64,000 bases of DNA from Sycobia sp. Sy_11 (GCA_018907035.1 JACCIC010000001.1:4880001-4944000), one strand, 5' to 3'. Shown: positions 10,870 to 22,929, counted from the first letter of the stretch. Notes: generated by a model not told the origin, from the letters alone. Numbers and translations: made by a program.

Positions 10870-11455
10870 GGTACGAATGGGAAAACCACCCCTCTTGCTC
10901 CATTGCGTGTATGTACGTGACTTACTCGTATGGAAAACGGGTATTATATGTATATGGAAATACTATACGGGACGCGCTACGATATGGGCGATAAGCGTGC
11001 GCGGTATTCGAGCCGCGCAATCGAGTGATCGAATCGCTAACCACGAAACGTATTCAAATCTTGCACTCGCCCGCACGCACACACACGCGCCACACACACC
11101 ATACTGATATACAATACGTATCTAAAAGCACAGACTTCGAAGTGAGCTAATATAAAGCCGTGCGGCGCGGGCGCGCATAACTGGCGCACTTTACATTTCG
11201 CGAGAGCACCGCAATCTGTGCGCGGCTCTCCCTCGGGGTCGCGGGCCGCTGCCGCCACCACCGCGGTCTTTCCCTCATTCCAGGCGTCTCTGTAGGCGCG
11301 TGCACGAACGGGGTGCGCACAGGAATGCTGCCTTTATAGTTATATATTTTTATATACGTATATACAAATAAATATGTGCAGTTATAATATATACATTATA
11401 TGGCGCAGGGAACGACATCGTGAGGGAGGGTTCGGCGGTGGCGGCGGAAAAGTAA
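10870..11455 (+). promoter_or_regulatory. CpG-rich island upstream of a candidate first exon
   Basis: GC and CpG content are far above the flanks, with GCGGCGCGGGCGCGC at about 11162-11178 and GGCGGTGGCGGCGG near 11435. Such islands in insect genomes often cover promoters and 5' untranslated exons. A short AT-rich gap (11335-11400) divides it. No definite TATA box or start site was found. It is interpreted as promoter/5'UTR mainly because the coding-like exon starts at its right edge. Confidence 0.4.
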
Positions 11456-11549
11456 ATGGGCACGGATAGAGGTAGCTCGCTCTGCTTGGCCGCGTGCCAC
11501 CACGGCAAGTACTGGGAGATGTTCAAGTCTGAGACAGAGATTTACAACG
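11456..11549 (+). CDS. candidate first coding exon, unknown gene
   Basis: The frame starts at ATG 11456, directly after an in-frame TAA (11453-11455), so no longer upstream start exists in this exon. It encodes 31 codons, beginning MGTDRGSSLCLAAC and continuing HHGKYWEMFK then SETEIYN, a balanced composition unlike the low-complexity surroundings. It ends at a good splice-donor match, ACG|GTGAGCAAG at 11550, in phase 1. An AT-rich, CT-repeat intron-like sequence follows. The Gly after the initiator Met and the nearby Cys could mean lipidation, but the usual Ser at position 6 is Gly. The start context (T at -3, G at +4) is mediocre. I do not recognise the protein. A chance open frame inside a CpG island is the main alternative. 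Confidence 0.42.
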
Positions 11550-11583
11550 GTGAGCAAGTCTCGTGGGTGTAGCTCCCTGCTTT

Positions 11584-11615
11584 TCTCTCTCTCTCTCTCT
11601 CTCTCTCTCCCTCTC

Positions 11616-11652
<37 letters not shown>
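11584..11652. repeat. (CT)n microsatellite
   Basis: CT dinucleotides with a few CTAT interruptions. A shorter GA-rich run lies at 11750-11774. Confidence 0.95.
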
Positions 11653-12657
11653 GGACTCTAGAAATAGATGCGAAACTGCCGCGTGGTAAAAGGAAAACCA
11701 GCAAGCCTTGAGACCTGCTGAAACATTGCTAATGTTGTGAAAAATAAAGACGAGAGAGAAAGAGAGAGAGAGGGTGATGATGTCGGGGGAGGGTAAGATA
11801 AAGAAGGTAAAAAATGTATATAAATGTAGAAGATAGCATAGATGATTAATAATTAAAGAATCTCCGTTTTACTATATATTATTTACGTGTGCATACACCT
11901 GTCCTTATGAACTATGAACGTCAATAACTCATTGTATTGGATATCCGAACAATTTTCAATGTCCACTCGGTAAAGCTAAGCATTGTGAATAATGAAACTT
12001 ATTAAGAAAGATATGCTCGATATCGACATTAAATCCCCGGCCTTATCGAAGCTTCAGCTATTTCTCCTAAATTGTATTATTTTCAGGATAATTTATTCGG
12101 TTGATTAATGGTCAAATTTAAATATTTCGACAAGGAATATGATGGAGAATCTTTGTAATATAAGCGACTATGATCGAACGGCAAAAGGGAACCTTAAATA
12201 TATATATTAACTTCTTTGCATTATCTCTACGATCAATGTAAAATCATGATATGTGAATACTACATCATCACTATACAAAGGTTAACTTCAACATAAGTCG
12301 ATGTTTCAATTATAAACAAGAATATTAATAATAAACCTAAATAAACGATATGCAGAGATGCTGTCGTACATTTTTACTTCCGGTACAGTTAATATGATCC
12401 GTCCAAATTGCTTTCTCGGTAAAAAATTAATTGTAAAAAATCGAAAAAAAAGCAGAAGACTCAAGATGTATTGCTGGTGGTCGTATCTCTTCGTACTATC
12501 GATCTTTAGAAGAAATTTCTATGGAGGAGTAAAGTGAACAATGAAATTAAATTTTTAATAATAATTATACAGTTTTTGAAATAACTTTATAATTTTTTTT
12601 TTAATTTTTGAAACTTTTAATTATTGTTTTTGAATTTATAATTATTGTATTGAATTG

Positions 12658-12658
<1 letters not shown>
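11653..12658. other. AT-rich sequence, no gene seen
   Basis: No coding or repeat signal beyond short purine runs. If the 11456 exon is real, this is its first intron. Confidence 0.55.

Positions 12659-12698
<40 letters not shown>
12659..12698. repeat. (TA)n microsatellite
   Basis: Pure TA dinucleotides. Confidence 0.97.
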
Positions 12699-12701
<3 letters not shown>

Positions 12702-12871
12702 TTACAAGACATCATTCTAATTTTAATACAGACTTCCAAAATGGATCTTTGTATAAGAATCTTAAAAACTTTTATAGGTATCTACTCTTTTAAAACTTCC
12801 GCCAATAAGTATTACTGTATAGTAGGTAGTAAAATATAGACCGTATGAAAAATTAAAAGCGGTCCAGTATA

Positions 12872-14006
12872 CGAGGGTAGATTGGTAAGTTTTCGGTCTG
12901 ACCAAGAGATGGCGCCACTAGACCTACCTTGAGGTGGCGTTCTATAGTACCATCCTTAGATAGCTTTTATCTATAGTTTCAGTCCGATCGCCATGTTAGT
13001 TTAGGTTTGAGAGCACGCTGAACAAAACGCCTCTGTGTTTTTCGTAAAAATGGAAAAGCTGGAAAATCATGCTGCCATCAAATACTTTTATTTGACGAGG
13101 TTCAACGCCGAAGGAAATCACAACTCCAGATATGATCGAAAAAGTCTATTAAATAGTGCTGAAAGACCGCAGATTAAAAGTACGTGAGATAGCTGAGACC
13201 TGTAAGATGTCATATGAACGTGTACAAAATATTTTTCACCAACATTTGTATATGGAAAAGCTCTATGCAAGATGGGTGCCGCGTTTGCTAACAGTCGGCC
13301 AAAAATTGATTCGAAAGAACATTTCTATCACCAATTTGGCGTTGTATAAGAGTAATCCAAGCGAATTTTTGCGTCGATTCGTAACCGTTGACGAAACTTG
13401 GGTCCACCACTACACTCCTGATACCAAACAACAGTCTAAATAGTGGATTAGACCAGGGGAACCAACTCCAAAGAAGGCAAAAACAATTTTTTCGGCGAAC
13501 AAGGTTATTACTACTGTTTTTTGGGATGCAAGATGTATTATCTACATTAATTACCTTGAAAAGAGTAAAACTATCACTGGTCAATACTACTGAGAGAAGT
13601 GAAAATTAAACGACCTCATCTGGCGAAGAAAAAATCTTGTTTCATCACGATAACGCACCAGCGCACACGTCAATCGTTGCGATGACTAAAATCAACGATC
13701 TGAAGTTTGAATTGATGCCACACACTCCTTACTCTCCAGACCTAGCCCCGAGTGACTATTATCTGTTTCTTAACCTCAAAAAATGGCTTTGCGGTAAGAG
13801 ATTTGCGGACAATGAAAAAGTAATCGAAGCTGTAAATGGGTATTTTAGGGAGCTTCACGCATCAGTCTATAGAGATGGCATTACTAGACTAGAACACCGC
13901 TATGAGAAATGTATCAGCCTTGGAGGAGATTATGTTGAGATATAAAAAAAAATCTTAAAAACGTTGTTTTTCTTGGTCAGGCCGGAAACTTATCAATACA
14001 CCCTCG
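12872..14006 (+). mobile_element. mariner transposon with both terminal inverted repeats (copy 2)
   Basis: Inverted ends: left CGAGGGTAGATTGGTAAGTT and TTCGGTCTGACCAAGA; the right end, reverse-complemented, reads CGAGGGTGTATTGATAAGTT and TCCGGCCTGACCAAGA. The left flank is TA (12870-12871); the right flank is TG (14007-14008), one base from TA. The 1135-bp length reflects an internal deletion in the transposase N-terminal half. It belongs to a different mariner subfamily from copies 1 and 3, as the ends and protein motifs differ. Confidence 0.92.
13050..13945 (+). pseudogene. mariner transposase (DD34D), broken
   Basis: It starts MEKLENHAAIKYFYL at 13050. After a deletion it resumes with DRRLKVREIAE, LYARWVPRLLTVGQK, then VTVDETWVHHYTPDTKQQSK, HHDNAPAHTS and YSPDLAPSDYYLF, and ends GGDYVEI before TAA. 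All three catalytic Asp residues are present (DETW, HDNA, PSDYY). Lesions: an in-frame TAG at 13441 right after QQSK, stops near 13590, and a frameshift just before the second catalytic motif. The SARW-like WVPRLLTV segment and the GGDYVE tail are usual in mariners annotated as SETMAR-like in insect genomes. Confidence 0.92.
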
Positions 14007-14008
14007 TG

Positions 14009-14500
14009 TTTTTACTAGGTAAGGTGCTAGTAAATGTAGCGAGTAACTCATCACGAGTGATCATTTTGTCACTAAACAAAGTTACTAGTATAGTACTAAT
14101 ATTCTATTATATGCGTTAAGCTTTGAAGCAGTATTTAGTTAATGGCTATGGCATTAATTATATTTAACAAAAGTATGAATTATTTATTAATAGCATTTTA
14201 ATGTAAAATATACAATTATTATTATTTTATTTTAAAAAAGTTTCTTCCTACAGTTGCTGATAAAATATTATAATAAGGTCCAGGTCATCTTATGCAAAAA
14301 ATTTTTTAATTTCAAGTTGTTATTTATTTCTAGTTCTATTTGAAAAATATCAAAGCACACTTGAAAATATAAAAAGGAAATATTTGAGGTATGTACTTAA
14401 TTAATGATGATATAATATACTTATCACATTATCAACTTATATATTGTCATTATAAGTTTATAATTATATAGTATGTGTTTGAATAAATAGAAGATTTTAT
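14009..14500. other. AT-rich sequence, no gene seen
   Basis: Nothing recognised between the mariner and the inverted integrase arm. Confidence 0.6.
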
Positions 14501-14691
14501 TAATCCTTTAAAATTGCCTATAACAGTTTTACTTTACGAATTAATATTCTCCTATGTTTTCTCCATGTGAGGAACGTTGGGAGGATTGAATCGCCATTCT
14601 ATTTGTTTTTCTAGTACATGGTGTTTTGTTCTATTATGATGATGAGTATAAATGAACTTTTTACTTGAGCCTCGAAAATTTGTTCCCGTTA
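14501..14691 (-). pseudogene. BEL/Pao integrase fragment, left inverted arm
   Basis: The minus strand encodes QIEWRFNPPNVPHMEKT, the conserved segment of BEL/Pao integrases after the catalytic core. It is almost the reverse complement of 15453-15646: shared blocks include CGGGAACAAA, TTTCGAGGCTC, AAATAGAATGGCGATTCAAT and GTTATAGGCAATTTTA. The two arms flank a Penelope fragment. Confidence 0.85.
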
Positions 14692-15452
14692 ACAGTGTCA
14701 ATTATTAATAATAAACTCAATAATATCATAAAATTAGGAAAAGACAAAACAAAAAATTGGAAAAAACTGGAGTAGTATATAAAATTAATTGGAAAAATTT
14801 TGATGCAATATATATAGGTGAAACTAAGCGAAAGTTTAAAGATCGTATTAACGAACATATAAAAAAAACAATTCTGACGCTGTTATTAATATACATTGTA
14901 AAAATTATTCACACACCTTTAATTGGGATAATGTAAATATATGAGATATTGACAATAATTTTAAAAAACGCACTTTGTTTGAAATGCTTTTTATACAACG
15001 TAATATCAAACACGCTGTTAATAAAAAAGAAGACACACTATTTCTTAGCAAAATATATTCAGACATAATGTTATTTTTATAATTTTAGATTATATTTTGA
15101 CTGAAAATTTTATAATTAGTACTTGATTTGTTATGTTTATCTGATCGTTATTGACTTATCAACTTTGACATTGTCAATATTAAAATTTTCATCAGTTGGA
15201 CTTAGAACGTCTTAGCGTTTACCTTTAAATTTAATTGTAAGTGTTGATTTATTTATTGTATTTATGGTATTTATGGTATTTCTCATTGTTATATAATTTT
15301 AATATGTAATTATTTGAATATTATTTTTAATAAAGCACCTGAAGAGATTAACAATACCTGTCGATAAAACGTTGTGAAATAAAAACACTGAGTTATTTAT
15401 TAGCCCGTACCTGATCGAAATAATTATATTTATATACACTCCAATAGTTCAG
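14692..15452 (+). mobile_element. Penelope-like element fragment (family B) between inverted arms
   Basis: It holds a GIY-YIG remnant followed by a 3' region that ends ACGTTGTGAAATAAAAACAC, then TTATTAGCCCG, ACCTGATCGAAATAATTATA. The same terminus occurs twice, head to head, at 42609-42756. The 5' two-thirds of the element is absent. The left boundary lies at the inner edge of the integrase arm. Confidence 0.75.
14763..15081 (+). pseudogene. GIY-YIG endonuclease domain, Penelope family B
   Basis: KTGVVYKINWKNFDAIYIGE then TKRKFKDRINEH gives the GIY-YIG core with the conserved Thr and Arg after YIG kept. The Cys pair seen in family A is Trp/Phe here. After a frameshift the C-terminal region reads FKKRTLFEMLFIQRN and ends near 15081, matching the usual end of these proteins (FKR..SEMIHI-like). 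It is dead because of frameshifts and truncation. Confidence 0.8.
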
Positions 15453-16160
15453 TTAAAACGGGAACAAAATTTCGAGGCTCAAATTAAAAGTTCATTTATA
15501 GTCATCATCATTATAGATTAAAAAACCATGTACTAGAGAAACAAATAGAATGGCGATTCAATCCTCCGAACGCTCCTTACATGGGGAAAACATAGGAGAA
15601 TATTAATTCGTAAAGTAAAAATGTTATAGGCAATTTTAGAGGATTATGTACTGACAATGACGTATTGAGCGCGTAACGTGTTGAAATAGAACATTTTGTT
15701 AGTTCAAAACATACACGTATCACTTGATAGATGAGATAAAAACGCTCTTACTGCAAATCACTTTTTAATTGGAACATTGTCAGGAGAGATTAAACTGGAA
15801 AAATATGATGTACAAGATTGTCCGATTAAAAATAAGTGTCGTTGTAATTCAACCTTTTGTAAATACTTTTTGGAATAGTTGGCTTCGTGAAAATTGCTCA
15901 ATTTAATCCTATGAAAAAAGTGCAATAATGTATAAAGAGCTTTACAATGCCGATGTTGTGATAATATTAGATTTACAAGCTCGGCAAAATTTAATGGTAA
16001 AAAGAAACAATTACGTGTGTTATTTTTAGATACCGATAAAGAAATTAGAATTGTTGAAGTGTATACTTCGACCGACGAGTAAAATCAAAAAAAGGTTAAA
16101 TGCATTTTGTACAGAAAGAAAATTGTCAGATAAGATACTTCATTGGTAAATTTTTTTATT
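15453..16160 (+). pseudogene. BEL/Pao LTR-retrotransposon integrase C-terminal remnant
   Basis: In order: VLEKQIEWRFNPPNAPYMGK; a frameshift; RILIRKVKML, AILEDYVLT, HVSLDR, NALTANHFLIGT, SGEIKLEKYDVQDCPIKNK; and, further on, RIVEVYTSTDE near 16050. These match the integrase C-terminal half and the following DUF-type module of BEL/Pao polyproteins, which carry the cDNA into the genome. At least six in-frame stops are present. No LTR was identified after 16160. The first ~190 bases are duplicated in inverse orientation at 14501-14691. Confidence 0.85.
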
Positions 16161-17462
16161 TATAGATTGACGATTTATTAATTGTTGAGTATACTTTAGA
16201 AATGTGAAGAGCTGGTTATTCTGCTTGCATTATCAAAGGCTAGTTCTCTCTATATCTCTCTTTACATAGATCAAATTCAAATATTCGCTCAAATCTGAAA
16301 ACAAAGGACTTTCAACGAAACTCTCTCGTTTCGGTTTACCTTCAGCTGCGTTTTTTCATAAAGTCCGTTCTGCTTTTTCTCGCGTTACACGCATATTGTA
16401 CTTCATTTCTAAAAAATCCACGATCAAACCAACGAAATTGGATTCCGATGTGTGTGTTCAATACCCAGGAGTTTTTTTTATCTTACATTCATCCACCCCA
16501 ATCGATTTCTTTATTATTTATAAAAATTATAAATTTAACAAAAAATGAACAAATTACTATAAATTACTCACTAGCTTAAATAAAAGACTTCTCGAATAAA
16601 CAGGTGTCATATTCATGATTTTTAGATATGTATCATATAATATAACATAGAATGAGATAGAAAGAAATAATGACTCACCTGTCCTATAGAAGCTTTGAAA
16701 AGCTTTGAAAGCGAATAAAAACGAAATTAAAACGCAACATGCTTGGCAATGAAGAAAAAGCAAATTCTTCTTCTACCAGTAATAAAATGAGTTAAGAAAA
16801 TATATTTAGAAGCAGCTAAAGCATATTCTAAAATTATATCATTTCGATTCTAGGTTGCATTGCTAAAGATTTTTTTATGTACTTACCTGAATTCTTAATA
16901 ATAGTACCATACCTGATCAAGAAAATATCAATTTTCCAATTTTATTAAAAGTAACCCATCACCTGAATTCGTGAACTTTAAGACTGACTATTGGACAAAA
17001 AATAAATTAATAATTATTTTTCACTAATTTTATTGTTATTATGTGAAAAGTATGTTCACTGATCAATAAATTAATTATTATATTGATTATTATAAATTAT
17101 TATTAATATAATATTATTATCAATATAATTATTATTATCCAAATATTATTGATTATTATCAATAGATTGATTATTAATTAAAACTTTTTATTTAATTATA
17201 TCAAATTAAAAACTCTAGACAGTTTGTTTCGAAAAGCTTTAAAACAAATTTCAGTTTCCAATCTCGTATTCTTATTGTTTATCTAACCTTATATAAGCAT
17301 TTCTTTATTATACATCAACTTTATACACATTCTAACTATTATTTCTTGTTAATATTTATTTAGTCTAATTATTTCCAGTAACTATATTAAGTTCCAGGAT
17401 TCTAAAGTTGCGCTATAGTTATATAAAATGTTTAAATATATTAATAAGGCTTAACATGATAG
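16161..17462. other. AT-rich sequence, no gene seen
   Basis: The 16250-16480 part is less AT-rich but has no recognisable coding content; it could include BEL/Pao untranslated sequence. Confidence 0.5.
17030..17190. repeat. cryptic ATT/TTA-rich simple repeat
   Basis: Dense short repeats of ATTATT and ATAATT with small inverted copies (AATATAATTATTATTA and neighbours). Confidence 0.7.
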
Positions 17463-18691
17463 GTGTCAAAAACTATGTACAAGCGAGTGTGCAAGCATAT
17501 GACTAAAACTGCATTTGTGAATGTTCGTAAAAGTATTAAATTTTCAAAATCTACATCAAAAAATAATATTGATCAATGTTATACTGGATTATTGAGATTA
17601 AGATTTTCACAAAAATGTTTTATTTTAGTTCTTCCATCTTATGAGAGTATGAATGCAGATAAAACAAATATGATAAATTCACTAGAAGAAATGAATATGA
17701 AATCGCGTAATATGTAGTGTTCAATAATAATTCGTAAGTATTAAAACCTAATGATCTTCTAAAAAATCGATTTATAGAATAGGAATACCAAGATGACGCG
17801 TATTCAAACGTAATTATTTTTAGTCGCTGCATTTAATTCTCTCCGTTGCTTGTTCACCATCCGAATTGAAACAATCTTTACCATTTTAGAAGGTGAGTTT
17901 TGGCGTTACCTTCATTATTATGATTTCTACACGATCATAGGTGATATGAACGAACGGCACACTAATTACGTATACACTACATGCCTACATGCAGTTTATG
18001 TTCAGCCGGTCAAAAGAGGTGGGATGTTGTGTTCGATTCAAAAATTGCTCGATCTCCCTCTCCTTCTCACTCGGAACGAAATGAATCCCACCGGGAAGTG
18101 TTTCGATCGTGCGCCACGAGCCAACTTCTGTGAATTCCGCAAATCCGATGGATTCGTCGAAGATGGGATTTCTCTGCCCCTCCTTTAGCAACTATAGTTC
18201 TCGCAGTTCTTCTTGCCTTCAATTTTCTGCATCTTGGCTTTCCCATAATCCGATATGTATTTGGAAAGTTTTAAAACGCCACAGAACATCAATTTTATTC
18301 ACTTCTCATCCCTTAGTCCCTCTTTCTTTCTATTTCTCGCATTATTTTCTGTTACTTATTTTCCACTTCATTTACATTAAACCTTTTGCCTTTAACTCTG
18401 ATCGTTTATAGGTTTTATTCATTCTTCTTTTAACTGTACTTAATTTGAAACTAAATGGAGTTGCAACAAGTTTTAAAAATTAACAAAGATATTTCTAAAA
18501 TATTATTGAATTATATTTTAAAAAATCTAATTGTAAAATAAATTGTATTTAACTTCTCGACATCCATTATGGGATCACATAAAAGCTAGAATTCTTAGTT
18601 TTTCATAAATTATATTTTTGTACTATTTGAAACTGACAGATTATTCTATAATTTTATTTTCATATTTTTAACTGAAATTTTCATTCGTATA
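17463..18691. other. no convincing gene; short open frames and a mixed-composition patch
   Basis: A frame at 17463-17717 (+) encodes 84 residues with no familiar motif. The 18000-18190 patch is GC-elevated and open on both strands without a recognisable domain. Neither is supported as a gene. Confidence 0.4.
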
Positions 18692-18693
18692 TA

Positions 18694-19446
18694 CTACTGT
18701 ATAGAAATATGGGCAAGACTTTTCAATTCAAACTTCCCGGGTTCATCGATTCCGACAAATGCTTTTATTTTTAAGTTCGTAGTACTGTCAGAGTTATCTG
18801 TGCCAAATTTCACGCAATTATCTACATTTTTCATATAGTTACTCTTGTGTTTCGTGAACAAAGGAAAGTTGTCTCTTCGGTTTTTATAACGTCTGAAATT
18901 ATTCAACAAAGAAGTAGTATGGAATTTGGTGCGCGAAATGAAATATCGGCCACCGAAACGTTCAGAATGTTGCAGAAGACCTTTGGTGAGAAGTCAATGT
19001 CAAGAGCAAGTGTTTTTGATCGGTACAAATTGTTCAACGAAGGTCGAGAATGCGTTGAAAACAAACCACATCAAAGACGACCATGGACATTTACTGATGG
19101 GCTACACGTCAAAAAATCAAATTGATTCTGCAAAATCGTCGATTGACCACTAGAGCGCCTGCTGATATTGTTGGAATTTCAAAATAGTTTTTCAACACCA
19201 TTTTGAAAGATATTTTGTGCCTGAAAAGAGTGAAATTTCGATTGGTGCCAAAAACACTCAATTTTTTGGAAAAACAGCGTTGCATGGAGGTCTGTAAAAC
19301 GATGCTTTCGAACTATCATGGAAAAAGGAACGCATAAGAACTTGATGAGACTTGTTGGATTTCGAGGGGTATGAATTAGATTTAGAAGAATAAATAAAGA
19401 TTTCAAAAGTTATAAAGAAAGTCTTACTCATATTTGTACACAGTAG
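18694..19446 (+). mobile_element. internally deleted mariner (copy 3)
   Basis: Inverted ends: CTACTGTATAGAAATATGGG on the left; the right end, reverse-complemented, is CTACTGTGTACAAATATGAG. Exact TA dinucleotides flank both (18692-18693 and 19447-19448). At 753 bp it keeps both ends and the DNA-binding half of the transposase but has lost the catalytic half, so it could move only with help from another mariner source. Confidence 0.88.
18919..19380 (+). pseudogene. mariner transposase N-terminal half, deleted
   Basis: The N-terminal DNA-binding region is readable: ISATETFRMLQKTFGEKSMS, ASVFDRYKLFNEGRE, then, frameshifted, NRRLTTRAPADIVGIS and ILCLKRVKFRLVPK. The frame then breaks at LSNYHGKRNA and jumps to a DETCW remnant of the first catalytic motif. 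Both later catalytic motifs are absent. Confidence 0.88.
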
Positions 19447-19448
19447 TA

Positions 19449-21049
19449 TGTACTCATATAAATAAAAGTATCCTATAAGGCATTGATTAAAAATTAGAAG
19501 TCGACCTTACTCCGATCATTCAAAAACTGAAGTTAAAAATCAAGGTTCATAGTTAAAAATCACACACTAGCTTTCAAATTACTTTAAAAATGATAATCAA
19601 GGTCAACCTTTGAGATTATTGATGTGTAAATTTACATTCAGGCATCTAATTCGAAATGGACCTGTATATAAGGTTCATTTCTCATTTAAAAATATTCTCG
19701 ACATATCTCCGATACAAACTAAGTTTTTGTTAGTACCACCGCTGATCTCATCATATACGTAATGATTCGTTAGATCCGAGTTGGGTTTTCCCGTAATTAT
19801 TTAATTTTCATAATATTCTATGTATTATTCTATAGAATCTAGTTAGATTTACTTAACTATTTTCATGTAAAAAAGAACTTGGGGTTTTCTACACATGATC
19901 ACATTTCGGTTAACAAAAGAAAAGAAAATAGAGGGATTTCTATTTGAATTCTATCTACGTCCTTTTTTATTTAGGGAGAACTTAGGATCTGTTCGTTCGG
20001 ATATTAAAAAATATTCTATAGTCTGCGCTTTATGTACAGATGAGCTTTTCTGTTTATGAGCTTGCGAATCAGAAGATGGTCGGTGGGAGTCCGGCTCAAT
20101 CCGGATATTTTTTAAGCTAAACAAAATTATTATTTGTCATATATGGATATAACATTATATGTAAAAATGTAATCTGGTATGTAATATATATAAACCAGAA
20201 ATAAAAATATCAAAATAATTTTAAGAACTTACTAGAATATAATAAGTAAAATAATCTAAAATACCGGAAAATCATATAAATTATTAAAATTTTTATTTTA
20301 AATATATATTTTTAAAAAATACAATAATTTATTGGAAATAAAGAAATTTGTATATACTTAACTTAAATGAATTTTTGCTTTCAATTAAATATATTATTCA
20401 AATTTTAATTTCCCACATATTAAATTTACTTAAAATTTTGTTTTTTGTGAGTCGTGATGGAAGAGAACTTCGAGTTTAAATAAAAAAAAATTGAAATAGA
20501 TTTTACATAGAAATCTCTAAAAATTATATTATATGGTGGAATCTATTAACAGTTTCTTGCTAGGTCCTAATTAGAAATTGGAAAATCTAACTGGATTTTC
20601 AGGAAATTAGTCCAGAACGGATTCTATATTAATTTTCTACATTGATATCGAAATAGGTTATACGAATAGCTACTCTTATAATTATATAGTACAAACATTT
20701 TATAAGAATTTATCAGTTTTCTAAGAATTATTAAATTTAAGTTCGTATATGCATAGAATGATCGTAGCGCATTTATTTAAGCTATATCTCTAACTATTCA
20801 GAAATTCATTAACTTACAAATGTTCGTATGCTTGGTGATGTTTATTTTAAAGTTTATATACAATACTTATAATATAAGAGAGTCCACCTATGATGCAATG
20901 CACATTTGATATGCAGTCAATACAGTATTTGGTTCGTTTTTGTATGCTCTAGAGCGTAATAGACAAAATATTACTGGGGAAATTCACTTATACGTATTGA
21001 TTTCGTTTATTTTATTTGGTGCAAGGTATTTTGGTTTTTTGAATAACTA
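19449..21049. other. AT-rich sequence with small repeat fragments
   Basis: GAATCTAGTTAGATTTACTT near 19835 and TTTTCTACACATG near 19888 resemble the repeat family at 37.6 and 52.0-53.2 kb, so a decayed copy may lie at 19780-19920. Around 20570-20640 there is a second weak match. Nothing else is recognised. Confidence 0.4.
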
Positions 21050-21631
21050 CTGCATGTAGATGGTTTGTCTCGTAGAAGAGATTGACCTTCTTTTAGGGTA
21101 CAAATAAGCGATTTCAAAATCCCGTTTCTTTACTAAACTTTTATTGAATTGTAAAATTTTTAAATCATTTAGTAAATTATTTAAAAAATTTATTGCAATA
21201 ATGCAACTATTCTTATTGATAAATGTTTTATTTAGTTTAGGTAAATTTCAAATTTTATTTCTAGTAGAACTTTTTCTTTCCATAAAATTTTTTTTTATGT
21301 TCAGGATTGTGATATGTCGGAGAAGACTTTGAAAAATATTTAGAGGGTAATTTTCTTTAACAGTATTGTTTTTAAATACTAGTTTTAATACACGAAGTTG
21401 TAACTTTTCTAATAAAATGTTATTATTATCATAAAAACGACCGCATGCTATTATCCCATAGTTTAAAATAGAATGGAAAGGTGTATATATAAAGTAGTTA
21501 AAGTTCTTGTTTCCATTATTTTTACAAATTTGAAAAAGATTATCTACGCCTCCAGTTTTCACCTTTAATGACGTTACTATTCTTCTTATTTTAGTATGAC
21601 ATCTAGGTTGCATAAAAATCGAGTTATTCAT
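21050..21631 (-). pseudogene. non-LTR retrotransposon reverse transcriptase C-terminus (CR1/RTE-like)
   Basis: The minus-strand frame from 21631 shows the end of a reverse transcriptase: FHSILNYGIIACGR, then LLEKLQLRVLKLVFKNN, NYPLNIFQSLL and KSSTRNK. After one stop the same frame continues NLPKLNKTF and NFLNNLLNDLK. The HSILNYGI.aWG and KLQ...lK motifs are those of CR1/RTE-type elements that lack RNase H. The Trp expected after GIIA is Cys here. The catalytic YADD region is not present, so this is a 5'-truncated fragment. The clade cannot be fixed by eye. Confidence 0.75.
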
Positions 21632-22739
21632 TGTTGGTTACATATAGTAAAATTAATTGTAGTTGAAATTTCTTCATTGCTTCGTCTTTCTATGTTAAAA
21701 AAATATTTATTCATCGACTGTGTCATTTAGAGATTCAATTTTTTCATTATTTTTATTACATATAAATGTAAAACCATTCCTATTTTTTCTTTTTTCTCTA
21801 ATTTTGTAAAAACAAAATTTCATAGATATATTTAGAGTATTTCACTATAAATATTTATTGTATTTTACAAATAGACACAATTATATTGTTTTAAATCTTA
21901 TTTTTATCAAATGAATTATTATAATTGCCAAATGTACATAATAAATGTATTATTTTACCTATATATAAAATCATTTTAATGTTGATATAATTAAATATTT
22001 TAAGTAAAAATATAAATATAAATATAATTATAATGAATAAATGTACTATTATTTTCTGTACTTGTATTTATAGCAGTATATCTGTGAGTTGTGTCCTCTA
22101 ACTTATCGCAAGTAATAATCTCTTGAACATCATGCTTTTCTCTTATAATATAAACAAATTGAATTATAATATAAGTCTACATAAAAACATATAATTTTTG
22201 CTGAGAAGCATTAATTATGATTTGAATAAAATGTTCTGCTGGTACAGCCATTTCAAATGTTCCAGTTGCAACATGATTGAAGGATACTAAAATAAAATCT
22301 AAAAATACATAATACTTTTTAATGTAAATAAGAAAACATTCGAATATTACAACTCATTGTTTTCATCAAAGTTTTCACAAGTTTAACGAAGAAGACTTCA
22401 TCTTCAGGGTATTCATCTCCGATATTAAAAGTTACTTCTTTTCATTTCTGCAAACGTCAGCTCTATTTCCTATGTGACTTTTATTTTTTTCTTATAAAAT
22501 AAAATAGATGAATATACTAGGTATATAAATAATTATAAATTCATAGGTAATAATAATGTTAATATTATAAAAATAGATAATAAGAATGTATAAAATGAAC
22601 TAATTGATAAGCATTCCTCAGGAAATGTTCATTAACCAATTATCCAGTCACAAACTAGGCAAAAAAAGAAGGAAAAATTAATCTCTTTACATATTTATTT
22701 TATAATGACACGAGGTCGAGTTGTAGTAATCCAGAAATA
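21632..22739. other. AT-rich sequence, no gene seen
   Basis: No coding or paired-repeat signal. Confidence 0.6.
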
Positions 22740-22868
22740 AGAAGGCAGCCTCCAATCGTATCCCCCGCCTCCTCCCCCTTCACCACGGCAAATATGCGTC
22801 CTTCTCGGATCCAGGTAACTCGCAGTTTTCGAGTGATCGTATTTCATTCGCCTTTCTCCCTCTGTATA

Positions 22869-22929
<61 letters not shown>

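Noticed and set aside
17463..17717. 84-codon Lys/Met-rich frame as a gene
   Set aside because: No motif, no splice or start support, lies in AT-rich DNA where such frames arise by chance.
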